From assembly GCF_052324685.1 (NCBI RefSeq), contig NC_135218.1, positions 24,716,101-24,780,100 of the forward strand: a DNA stretch of 64,000 nt, read 5' to 3'. Origin of the DNA: Brachyhypopomus gauderio. Lineage: Eukaryota > Chordata > Actinopteri > Gymnotiformes > Hypopomidae. The notes beneath the pieces were generated by a model. That model was not told the origin of the DNA. It saw only the letters and a program-made list of their open reading frames with translations, and did no database searches. Position numbers and translations under genes: made by a program. Shown one piece after another: positions 25,900 through 41,408 of the stretch (the stretch's first letter is position 1; every line of letters starts with the position of its first letter).

Positions 25900-27527
25900 T
25901 AACATCTACAGGTAGACTTGCATCAGGAACATCTGCAGCTTTCGAAGATTCCTAACCTGGACACTGACGGGGTCGTCCGATTCTTCACTATCAACAACAT
26001 CCGCTTCATAACAGAGTACAATCCAGTGGTACTGCAACAAACACACAAATACACACTTCTCTTCTTCATTGTTTTTGTTCAAGTTTCTAAAAACAATATT
26101 ACAGGGAAGAGAAACTGCTACACACAGGCAAAACTCAAGAAGTACAAAGAAAAAAGTAGAAAATGTACAAAGTAAATTAGAAGCTTTCTTAACCTTTCTT
26201 ATGTCACTGATCCTCCCTTCCATAATAATAATCTCATCCTCCTCTTTCTGTCAGTCTGCTGTGGGTCTGTTTCAGTCCAAAGTGAAGGTGCACCTTGTGC
26301 TCATGGCACATAGGGGGAGCTCTAACTACAAAGAGCTGAAGGGGCGCCTGGAGGTTCTGGCCCCGCAGTACGCTGGCAAGGTACCGTGATAACCTATTCG
26401 GTCCCCCACAACCTGATCTCGGATCAGCTCCACACCAGTACATTTACACTACATTTGTTTTTCGATTTGGCACACTCTTATCCAGAGCGACTTGTACACT
26501 TATCAGTAGATAGCATGTGTACTCCCTGGAAATTGAACCGATGACTTTGATGCTGTTAACATTTCGAGCTGCCTATATTATCAGGTGATCTACATTATGC
26601 AGTCTACGATCATTTAAATCCCATTTTCATTGTTATCCTAATATGTGCTTGGTGTTTAATTTTAGTGTGAAGCAATTTCAGTTGCATTAAACAGCTATAA
26701 AAATGTACTCGAATCTAGCTGGCGCTAAATGTACTCAGACTTTTGAAACCGTCCGCTCACATTTTTTTAGATTCCACAAAACAAGTAAAAATATCAAGAA
26801 TAATGAGCATCTTTTTATGGACAACACAAATAAGTTAAATATTGTAACTTTGAACTTGGGTCCTAAATACCCACTTTCTTTAAATCAGTGAGACTTTTTC
26901 TTTTGAGTTAAAATTTTTTTTTCGATCTTGTATTTGGAGTGAGATAGGTAAGATCAAGGAAAGATTTTAAACGCGACGGTTGCTGCCTGCGTGTGAAAGG
27001 TGCACTGGGTTTTGTGTGCAGTTGTTGTTTGTGCTGGTAAACGGTAAGGACAAGGCCAACGCACGTGTGCTGGATTACTTCCGGCTGAAGTCGCGTGAGC
27101 TGCCGCGCGTGGGCCTCTACGACGGCAGCTCGGACCAGTCGTGGCTCATGGCGCCTGGTGAGATCTCTGCTGACCGTGTGCGTAACTTCTGCGACTCCTT
27201 CCTCAGCGGAGAGCTACAGGTAGATATGATTAGAGCTACAGTACAGATTATTATCATTATAAATAACAGCATACTTGGTATCTGTATTTTTATTACTGAT
27301 TTGACTGAATATACAGTCTATGAGTCAGAATAATTGTATGCATTGTGCCTGAGTATTTGTGAAGTTGAGATTGCAGTAGAAATCGATCATTTTCACTTCA
27401 AATCCACCGCCATAGGTTACAGGCCTACATTATATCATGGGGTTACCTCTATAATCACTCTATGATTTGCTTTCGCCCATAGAAAGAGAAAGTTTCTGGA
27501 GAACAAGAAACAAGGACTGAGCTTTGA
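23906..27527 (+). CDS. erp27: Endoplasmic reticulum protein 27 (non-catalytic PDI family)
   Basis: ER-lumen protein that binds misfolded clients and, in mammals, recruits ERp57/PDIA3. It has b-b' thioredoxin folds and no redox CxxC. Exons: 23906-23963, 24316-24401, 25495-25632, 25912-26028, 26255-26380, 27022-27219, 27483-27527, all phase-compatible, about 255 residues (human 273). Exon 1 gives a signal peptide (MLFVFLFLLMLAFC...). Then come EVVVVGFFE, FFTINNIRFITEYNPV, GLFQSKVKVHLVLM, LLFVLVNG and RNFCDSFLSGEL, which follow human ERp27 in order. No CGHC-type motif is present. The last exon ends RTEL-stop, a KDEL-like retrieval signal (human KVEL). The exon 2 start is the weakest junction: an acceptor about 22 nt earlier is also in phase. 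A family paralogue is less likely given the length and missing catalytic domains. Confidence 0.9.
25198..25348 (+). repeat. Degenerate repeats of the erp27 exon 3 acceptor region
   Basis: Three copies, beginning at CAG 25198, 25269 and 25323, share CAGATGGA(A/G)-(n)TATGGCT(A/G)TA with the start of exon 3 (cag then ACTGATGGAGGCCACGGCTA at 25495). Each copy runs on into a (TG)n tract. They lie in intron 2, just upstream of the real exon. Confidence 0.7.
25352..25412 (+). repeat. (GT)n microsatellite in erp27 intron 2
   Basis: A dinucleotide run of about 60 bp lies upstream of exon 3. A second run of similar length is in intron 3 (25834-25898). Confidence 0.95.
26448..26560 (+). repeat. Degraded interspersed repeat in erp27 intron 5
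   Basis: The block tacatttac...cttatccagagcgactt followed by a degraded 'gaaattgaaccgatgactt' stretch resembles a very common fish interspersed repeat. I recognise the motif but cannot assign its class without a repeat library. Confidence 0.5.
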
Positions 27528-27546
27528 CCATGTCTACAATTCCTCC

Positions 27547-27552
27547 ATTAAA
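27547..27552 (+). terminator. erp27 polyadenylation signal
   Basis: ATTAAA lies 20 nt after the erp27 stop codon, giving a very short 3'UTR before the long TATG/TG repeat. Confidence 0.55.
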
Positions 27553-27622
27553 GCTTTTTATGACACGTCAGTCTTCTGGGTAATATTTTTTTTGCTTAAT
27601 GATGTGTATTGTTTGTAGCACA

Positions 27623-31951
<4,329 letters not shown>

Positions 31952-31958
31952 TATAAAG
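31952..31958 (+). promoter_or_regulatory. TATA box of the osteocalcin-like gene
   Basis: TATAAAG is 126 nt upstream of the ATG, with CCAAT at 31905-31909. A start site near 31982 and about 100 nt of 5'UTR would follow. Confidence 0.55.
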
Positions 31959-32083
31959 ATGCACAGGACAGGGAGGGAAACCAAACACAAAGAGCCTGAA
32001 GACCAGGACAAGACAAACGCCGAGCTCAGACCTCCGCATCGCGAAAGATTCGCCGAAAAACCAACGAGAACCACAACAAAAAG

Positions 32084-33371
32084 ATGAAGACCTTCACTGT
32101 CCTCATCCTCTTTGCTTTGCTGTCTGCCTGCACCCCCACGGGAGGTAAGATCAGAAGAGCTAAATGAAGATTCTCTCTTACCTCTGCAACATAACTACTC
32201 AGACTGACCGATGACCTCTTAAAGAACGTGCATTCTTTTCTATTCCTTAGGCCTTGAATTAAACTAGGTACAGACAGGGTAACGTGTATTCCTACCATAA
32301 GTGTGTGTGTGTGTGTGTGTGTTAAGAGTTTTATTCCTCTGTCTGTGTCTGCAGACTACACAGTGGACTCCCCTGACCCTGAAGCAGTCCCAGCAGCCGA
32401 CCCTGAGGCCAATTCCAATCCAGCCTCTGACTCCACTGCCTCCTCCTCCGCATCTGACTCCTCCTCCGCCTCTGACTCCTCCTCTGCCTCTGACTCCTCC
32501 TCTGCGTCTGACTCCTCCTCCGCGTCTGACTCCTCCTCCACTTCTGACTCCTCCTCCGCCTCTGACTCCGCCTCAGATTCCGATTCCGCATCTGATTCTG
32601 CTTCTTCCTCCTCTGAGTCCAACTCTGCCAGTGATGAAGGTGAGATTATCGTGAGATTATCGTGAGATTATCATGAGATTATCGTGAGGTAAAGGGATAA
32701 TGTCAGTGCTGGAGGAGCTGTGGAATTACGAGTGTCCGTGACTCCGCTGTCTCTCAACCTGCAGCTACAGCGGCTCCTGCAGATCATGTGATGGTGAAGA
32801 GGTCTCTAGCCACGTCTATGCTGAAGAGACACAGGAGAGCCGGCACGCCTGCTGCAGACCTGACCCCAGTCCAACTGGAGAGGTAAACCTGCTCCTAGCT
32901 AGCTGTCCTCAACAACGCTTCTCTTCTCTTCTCTTCTCTTCTCTTCTTCACTAAAGGTAGAAATTCATGTGTTGTTTTACTCTGTTCTTCCCCGTTGAGG
33001 TGTTTTGACAAACACTAAAGTAGCTAGACAGCCAGTAAGATAGATTTTGTCACATCATTTTAAACCACAACATTGATTTATATCACAACGTGCTCCTGGG
33101 ATCTGGGTACCTGTGGAAATGTTGAAAATGTCACATGTGTGTATTGTTATTAACATAATCCTCTTTAATGTAGATTTCCAAGTATTCATTTCTACTTTAT
33201 TTTCCTCTTCACTTGTTTAGTTACAGATTTTGTTATCCTTCTTATACGTCTCTCTCTTTCTCTCTCAGTTTGAGAGAGGTATGTGAAGCCAACCTTGCCT
33301 GTGAGCACATGGCAGACACCGATGGCATCATAGCGGCCTACACCGAATACTACGGCAAAATCCCATTTTAA
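32084..33371 (+). CDS. bglap: Osteocalcin-2-type bone Gla protein with Ser/Asp-rich propeptide
   Basis: Secreted vitamin K-dependent Gla protein that binds calcium and hydroxyapatite. Exons: 32084-32144, 32355-32639, 32765-32882, 33269-33371, phases 1-1-2, 188 residues. The order is a signal peptide ([16 protein letters not shown]), about 90 residues dominated by DSSSAS-type repeats, a carboxylase-recognition-like stretch ([15 protein letters not shown]) with a dibasic cleavage site, then the mature domain. Mature osteocalcin hallmarks are present: [14 protein letters not shown] keeps the three Glu positions carboxylated in mammals (17, 21, 24) and the two Cys of the disulfide, and the protein ends [12 protein letters not shown]. 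Mammalian osteocalcin has a short propeptide. The long acidic, potentially phosphorylated propeptide matches the fish paralogue known as osteocalcin 2. MGP is less likely because the mature Gla domain and C-terminus are of osteocalcin type. Confidence 0.9.
32448..32573 (+). repeat. Coding 18-bp repeat in the osteocalcin propeptide exon
   Basis: Roughly seven copies of an 18-bp unit encode Asp-Ser-Ser-Ser-Ala-Ser. Most differences are synonymous or Ala/Thr changes, as expected for a repeat kept under selection for acidic and Ser composition. Confidence 0.85.
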
Positions 33372-34073
33372 ACCACCTCAAAGAAAACCAGCTTCAACAA
33401 AGACTCAGATGTAATCCTCCATCTACACCAAACCGATATGAGCTCCGTAAGATTCATCTACCTCCCTGCATGAGAGGAGATCACGTGTGGGGGTTTCCCC
33501 GTGACAGCCGCGCTAGCTTCTCTACGGTTGTGTGTTTTTACTGAAACCACTAGCGAGCCTCGCTTTTTTGCTTTGCATCAGAAGTGACCGCAACCAGTGA
33601 CAACTCATTTGTGTAGCAGTCTAAGAAAATTAAAATCTTGTTATCTCTACGGCATCTGTCTTACGAAGTCAAATCTCTGTGGTCTGACAACTGTAAAGTG
33701 TGACAGGAACTGTAAATGCCATAGTCCCAAGCGTTTCATGTTAGAGGTACTGCGCTTTACACGCATTGCTCAAGGTAAACTGTCACTAGGCGAACCATAA
33801 ACTTTTTTTTACTTTTAAGAATTAAATTATTTTGTGGTGTCTACGTTTTCATGAATGTTTTCTTTCATCTCAAAGGTGCTACAGCTCCCTATTCAGCTGA
33901 CTTTCTATATTACGGAGGTTAAAATGAAACTAGATATTTTACTGCAGGTAGACTTTTTACCAGGTCCCAAGTTGACTCTGCCATTGTCTGTCAATAGCAT
34001 TGTCTTCCTGCGCACATATTATTTATACAATGATATAATTATATTGAAAATACCTGTGCATTGTTTGTGTTTT

Positions 34074-34079
34074 AATAAA
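34074..34079 (+). terminator. Osteocalcin-like gene polyadenylation signal
   Basis: AATAAA is about 700 nt after the stop codon and 340 nt before the tom1 start. It is the best candidate seen in this 3'UTR. Confidence 0.5.
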
Positions 34080-34418
34080 CGTTTAAAAAATACAGTGGTA
34101 TTCGAAATGTATTTGTTTGAAATATCTATCGAAATTAAAGTCAAAAGGCAGACATACACAGAAAACTTAGGTCTACTTCTACCATTGTGGACATTAACTA
34201 AAAGGCAACGCAACATTTCTATGGGAAATGGATAATCTTTCACAGGTTGCTGGAAGTAGCTGGTAGAAGCGCGCACTTCCTAACCGTGCCCGTTCACGTG
34301 ATCGCAGTGCACGGCGACTGTGAGCGCGCTTCAGCCGCGCGACATACACCGATGGGAAAACCCACACAGTGGCTCAACCAAATGAATATTGCTCCATTAC
34401 TCGATAGCTTAAACTAAA

Positions 34419-35296
34419 ATGGATTTCCTTATCGGGAGCCCGTTATCGTCTCCGGTCGGACAGCGTATCCGTGAGTGTTTTAAAGTAACTTTTTTAGTCT
34501 TATAAAGTTTTCTTGTGTAATTATTAGCGAGAGTAGGAACTATTATGGAGAATGTGAAGCTTCCTCTTATCGTACACGAACATTTAGTTACAACATCACG
34601 GTTAACGCGTTTCACAACACCACTAAACATGTGCACTACTCAATTTAGTCTGTTTTCATGTCAATTTCAGTTTCACATAGGCTATATATAAACCGTTTCC
34701 TATATCTACACCTTCTTGCGTGGTTTCATCCCACTACTTTTTAAAACGTTCACATTTTTATGAAGTCTAACGTTTCCGCGACTTTACACTGTTGTGTGTC
34801 AGGAGGCACAAACCGCCTCGCAACTTGGTAACATCTTCATTTTACAATAATTATGTGGCTTGTTGTGTTGCCTCCTCCTTGCAATCGATTTTGCATACCA
34901 GAAATGGGCGAGTCCATTAGATTAATTGCAGAACTGAAAACCGAAAAACTATTTGTGGAGTATTGAGCTGCAGCCTGGAAGACCAACACTCGCCTCGCTA
35001 GTTGACCGTTTTATTATTAAAGTTCGGATTGTGGTGGTTCCGTGTGCAGCCTCCACCCAGCACCTTTATCCCACAGTCTTACTCCTGAGGGGGTTCGTGC
35101 ATGAAATGTCTCCCTTATCTGTTCTGATAGCAGGTGCGATTACATTCTCCAGTGTGCTGTGGTAATCTGGCAGAGACGCATATTTAAATATGTGGAGGAC
35201 ATGGACCTTTACTGTCTCACGACACTTCTACTTTACACAGAAAACTCCTAAACCCTGATGGTTTTTAAAGATTTATACTGTTAATATTGTTCATAC

Positions 35297-35333
<37 letters not shown>

Positions 35334-35561
35334 CCAAGTACACTTTCTCTCACATCCATTGTAATTATCACATTAATGTCAGAAATGTTTCGAGTCAGTT
35401 ACTTGGAGCGGATATTAGCAGAGGCAGCTGACAGTCACATGAAGCTGAGGAGAGGGCATGAAGCAGGGAATTAGTGAATTAAAAGGCCACACACAGCTGA
35501 CATGTTGGCATGGTGAAACTCATGTGAGCTGTGTTTGCTTTGCATCACATGAGCAAGCATG

Positions 35562-35594
<33 letters not shown>

Positions 35595-38398
35595 TGAAAT
35601 GTGTCCCAGAATCTCTTTTCATAAGTTCATAGGATGGTTTGGACTGAATGCTCTAATGAAGACCTACAGAATACCACTTCTATTTCTGAAAGAACACAAA
35701 ACAAATTATGTATGTGCTACATTTCTTCTTTCAAGTTTGTTCTTGGTGAATTTCTAAAATAGTTTCTTCCTGTGAGATTTCTGGTACAGGTACTAAAACG
35801 TGACTCCTTTCAGTAGTCTCCTTCTCCAGCCGGGGTTGACCTACCCGACTGTGTGCCTGAGTAGTAGAAGCTGTCTCTCCACCTACGGCGGTGTCATATA
35901 CGATGACTACTCACACCTGTATGGCCTACAGAGGCCTGTTCTGTGTCACTCAATGATGGTTCTGTCATGCAGAGGAAATTCCTCCCCATCCAGTTCCCTT
36001 ATCCTGTTTGCAGAAACGTGCACATAAATTAGAACTCCATGTCTCCGCTGCATAACAGTGTGTCTGACTGCTTAGTGCCATGTCGGAAAAGCACTCCGGC
36101 TCTGAAATGGACAGGATGGCTCAGTGGATAACACATTGCATCCAGTACGCTGCATCAAAAACATGACCGCGGCAGTTTTCATACACTTATGCTTTCTCTT
36201 CTGCATCTCAGATTTTATGAGCATGTGTCTTTTGATGTCTCTTTTGATGTTGGATAATCCTTAAATTGGGTGTCCCAAAAGCATTGCCAACTCCTGTGCC
36301 TGGTGATCAAATGCATCAACGCTGTTGGCTTAAGTGGCGCTGTGAGCTACGGTTTCGTCTGTTCTTTGAGTAGGCATCGTAGACAAATGCAAGACAAATG
36401 TATTTCAGCCTTTACTGTATTTTAAAGGAGTGTGTGTGTGTGTGTGTGTCTTGTTCAGAGAGAGCGACCAGCGCCGCCCTACAGGCTGAAGATTGGGGGT
36501 TAAACATGGAGATCTGTGATATCATCAACGAGACAGATGAAGGGTGGGGACATTACATGAGCACTTGAGTCCTTCTTCTGCTGACTGAATGTGTCTCTAT
36601 CTCTTGTAGCCATCATATTTGTACATGCTAAGGGTTTAACCTCATTTCCTTCTACAGTACTTTTGTTGAATTTGTGCTATTTTATGATTAATAAATGAGT
36701 TCACGTGATGCTAATGCTTCTGTTTACAGACCCAAAGATGCAATGAAAGCCATTAAGAAGAAGATTGTTGGAAATAAGAACTTCAGAGAGGTCATGCTGG
36801 CACTGACTGTAAGATCCATGTTTCTCTCTCTCTCTCTCTCTCTTCTTTCACTGAGGAAACAGCGTTCACCAGCTGCACGGTTTTGATAATGTCTCAGAGA
36901 GACACCCTTGTCAGGAAGTGTTAATGTGCTGACCGCACAGGTAATGCATCTCTCTTGGCGTTTCTATTTGTTATTCACCAAGTTGTTTATTTTTTGTGTT
37001 TTGTACTCGCAGGTACTCGAGACGTGCGTGAAGAACTGCGGACATCGTTTCCACATCCATGTTTGCTCACAGGAATTTGTGGAGGGAGTTCTGGTCCGAA
37101 CCGTCCTTCCAAAAAACAACCCGCCCATGGTCTTGCATGACCGAATCTTAACCCTCATTCAGGTTTACATTTCAATTTTTTTTCAAGCAATAAAAAGCCT
37201 TGAACGCAGGGTGGCGTTGTTTTTGCAGTGGGGCTCATGGGTGTTTGGTTCCTGCAGGCATGGGCCGACGCCTTCCGGAACATTCCGTCGCTGGCCGGAG
37301 TGGTGAACGTGTACGACGACCTGAAACGGAGAGGGCTGGAGTTCCCCATGACTGACCTGGACGCGCTGTCACCCATCCACACCCCCAGCAGGGTCAGTCC
37401 CCTCAACTGTCTCCTCCGCCTGGACCTCACCCTCCCGCACAGAGCTCGGCTGTAGTTGGCTCACATCAGCACCTGTTTGGTGCCCTCTGACCTTTTGCTG
37501 AGCAGCTCATTTTAATATCCTGAGTGGCAGATTTTTTGGCCAGAGAAGAGTGTAGACCAGGGGAGGACATGAGTTCACTTGAAGAGCTATAAATGTGGAG
37601 GCAAATACAAAACTGTTGTTTCTTTTTTCTGACATGCAAATATCGCTGGCGGGTGATGGGTTAGCGGGAAGACATTTTCACAGCTACAGTAAACAAATGC
37701 CGTTGTAATCTCTGCGCTTCGTGCTGTGCTCCATGCAAATGAAACATGCGTGTAGATTTAATGCCTTTAAGTCATGTTTAAAAGGACTCGGTTCCTTCAA
37801 AATATCCTCAACATTTTGTATTTCTTCTCTCAATCAAATTAGAGACATAGAAGTCACCGTGAATAGAACGGTTTAAAGTTGCTAGTCTTAAAACGTGATT
37901 GATTCCACATGTAGGAAAGACTAATGCTGGATTTTGAGGCTTTTCCATGAATCAGTAATCAGTCTAATTCAGATATGGAAAACAAACTAGTAGTTTTTCA
38001 TACAGCCCTGCCAGCCAGTATTACACGAGACTGCAGTGTTTTTTGACACTTGAGATTTTAATGTCATGCTGGTGTTTATGATGTAAGTGTTCTGTTATAT
38101 CCACGGTTAACAGTGTTGTGAACTTTACCCTGCCTTTAATTACCAGTGGCATAGATCACTCTCCATTTTATTGGCAGAGTATTCCGGAAGACGGGACATC
38201 TGCCCCATCTGGTCCTGCGTCGGCTGTTTGCAGGACACACACTACCAACCACACACCCACACCCACTCCTCAGGACCCACAGACAAACGGAACACACGTT
38301 CCCCTCTCACAAGAACAGGTACCTGGTGCATGTGAACATGTAACCGATAAAAAGTTAAAGCAGGCCGTTTTATGTATAACTGCAGTGATGTAGCGCTT

Positions 38399-38459
<61 letters not shown>

Positions 38460-40600
38460 ATCAGAAACGAAAGCTCAGAGCAGAGTTGGGCCTGGTTAAG
38501 GGAAACCTGACCGTGATGACGGAGATGCTGAACCAGTTGAAGCCAGGAGAGAGTTCACCTTCAGACATGGAGCTTCTGCAGGTACAGTTCTCTTTACCTT
38601 TCAGCAGTACGCCCCCACACTCGCCCCCCCATTTCACCTCTCCAGGCCCTCTGACGTCCTCGTGTGTGTGTTTGTGCCGGTATGTGTGTGTGCGTCTGCA
38701 GCAGCTGTACTCCGTGTGTAAGAGCATGCAGCAGCGGGTGGTGGAGTTGATCCCCAGGCTCTCCGAGGAGGAGCTGATCGAGGAGCTGTTGCTGCTAAAC
38801 GACGATCTCAACAACGCTTTCATCCGCTACGAGAGGTACCGCTGTCTCCAAACACACCCACAACTGGGCCTACAACTGCAATAAAGCGCAGGACTTTACA
38901 CTGTCTTAGAGTTGCAAGGAAGTTTGCAACACAAGCACACCCACACACGCATACACTGTGCACACTTGTGCCTCTCTGTGAGTTATATCCCAGGCTTTCG
39001 CTGCTAGGTGTGATCCTACGAGCCTACAATACCAATATCACTGCTCTGACACGGAATGAAAACCTGGCGTTCATCACAAGACATTTACATTGACAATATG
39101 TAAATGCGGGCAGCATGGTGGCTTAGTGGTTAGCACGTTTGCCTCTCAGCACTGGGGTCTTGGGTTCAAGTTCCTATCTGAGTGGAGTTTCCATGTTCTC
39201 CCCGTGTCTGTGTGGGTTTCCTCCGGGCTCTCCGGTTTCCTCCCACAGTCCAAAAACATGGAGGTTAGGTAAATTGGCAGTCCCTGATTCCCTGACAAAT
39301 TCTCCCTGAGTGTGTGTCTATGTCTCTTCGTGTCCATAAAAAGCATTTGTCTGAGTGTGTGTGCATGAATGTGTGTGTGCTTGTATGCCCAGTGGTGGAT
39401 GGTGCTCTGCCACTAGGGTCTGTCCTCTCTCCCCTTCCTGCACCCCATTCAGTCCCCCAGGGGGCTGTGGATCCCGGTAGAGAGTACGCTGTGCGCAATT
39501 GGCTGCCGCTTCTCGCCGGTGTGTGAATGCAAGTGTAAGAGTTGTACCTGCGTTAAAATTGTAAAGCGACCTTGAGTACATTGAAAGGCGCTATATATGT
39601 TGAACGTTCATTCATTCATTCATTCATTCAATATCAACACCCCGAATTTTCATTCTAGTTACCTTATACTTTAGTCTGATTGTGTGATTTGTGTATTCGT
39701 CTGTATAATTTGATTTTGTGTAATTTGTGCCGCCCAATGGAGGATGGGTTACCTTTTGAGTCTTGGTCCTCCCAAGGTTTCTTCCTAATTTCCACCATCA
39801 TAGGGAGTTTTTCCTTGCCACTGTTGCCTCTGGCTTGCTCATTAGGGTTTTGGACCCATACGATTGTTAACCTTGTAAATCCTGTAAAGATTGTAAAGCT
39901 GCTTTGTGACGTGTTGTGAAAAGCGCTATACAAATAGATTTGATCAGGAGCACTGTGGTGTGTGGAGGTTTGTGATGTCGTGGTGTAGATGGTGCGTGTG
40001 TGATACGCGGGCAAGTTTGTGTGGCGATGCCCGCTGGAAACCAAAACCACGATGCCACCGCTCTACCGCGGGCTTGGCTAAGGCCTGTGCCAGATGTGGT
40101 GGTGTGCTGGTCTGAGGTCAGCCCCTCATAACAGTTCAGATCAGAGTTTTGCTTGGGGGCTGGTCCTGCATCAGCTCTAGAAGACATCAGGAGAAAGCAA
40201 AGCGCTCTAGTTCTTGTATAACCACTCAGGCTTTCAGCAGTTCTGATTTCTTTTTAAGGTTTGAAAGACTTGGTGCTGCACCACGAACGGCCACGCAACA
40301 AGTAATTTTACACTTCTTTAAATTCTGTATTAATGCATTAATTATTCAGGCTGTCTTTCAGGCATATCATGTGTTTTTGAATATATTTGTGTATCGTTTT
40401 GATGAATATAGAGCACTGTTATTTTTTTGTATTCTTGCATATGCAAAAGACAGGAAACCTCATAGACCTCAGTCCTGTGATGCCACCGGCCAATCAGACT
40501 TCATTTCCACCGGTCAGTCATCAAGTGGCTGACCCTCCATCCAAACCCAGGGACAATGCAGGTAAGTAATTATTGTGCATCTTTTACTGTGTGTCTGTAC

Positions 40601-40658
<58 letters not shown>

Positions 40659-41193
40659 TCCCACCCTCACAGAGGAAGATGATTAATTTGATGTTTGTTT
40701 AAAGAGTATATTTCTATTTCAGTGGTCTCACGTTATTATTTTCCACAGTCCAATACATCTGTCTCTGTCTCTCTCTCTCTCTCTCTCTCTCCCTCCTCCA
40801 ACACAGAGGAAGATGATGAATTTGATATGTTTGCACAGACGAGAGGCAGCTCACTGGCTGAGCAGAGGAGGAGGTAGGATTTGGGTTCCTCAGTCACGGC
40901 CCTGTGCGACACTCTCACCTCTCACGCACCTTCCTTCTCCCGGGTCTGACACGCGTGATCGAACAGCCAAACACGGTTGTGTGTGTGTGTGTGTGTGTGT
41001 GGGGGGGGGGTCCCCCCCACCACCCCCAGGCAAGAATGACTAGACTAGGCAGGAATGGAAGATGCCATATAGCACCAAACACATACGACTCATAATCTCA
41101 ATATGCATATGTTTCACAAAGCCTTATGCATATTCATCACCATATGCTGCAACTGGAGGAGAAGTGGAGCTGGATCATGCGGTTTAAAGTCTG

Positions 41194-41237
<44 letters not shown>

Positions 41238-41370
41238 GGGTTATTGGGTCCTATCAAATTCCAGCATGTGAATAGAGGAGAAATCCCTTATTTGGTATTG
41301 ACTTTGCTTGAGCTTTGTGAAGAAAATTACGTGGGCAGTGAATTGCATCAGGGATTGTGCGTTTATGTTC

Positions 41371-41408
<38 letters not shown>

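Noticed and set aside
32331-32622. Glu- or Arg-rich minus-strand open frames over the osteocalcin propeptide
   Set aside because: They are the antisense of a coding 18-bp repeat, and the sense frame is explained by the osteocalcin gene.
36112-36160. tRNA gene
   Set aside because: Only an A-box-like tggctcagtgg is present. No B box, acceptor stem or cloverleaf was found; probably a SINE remnant.
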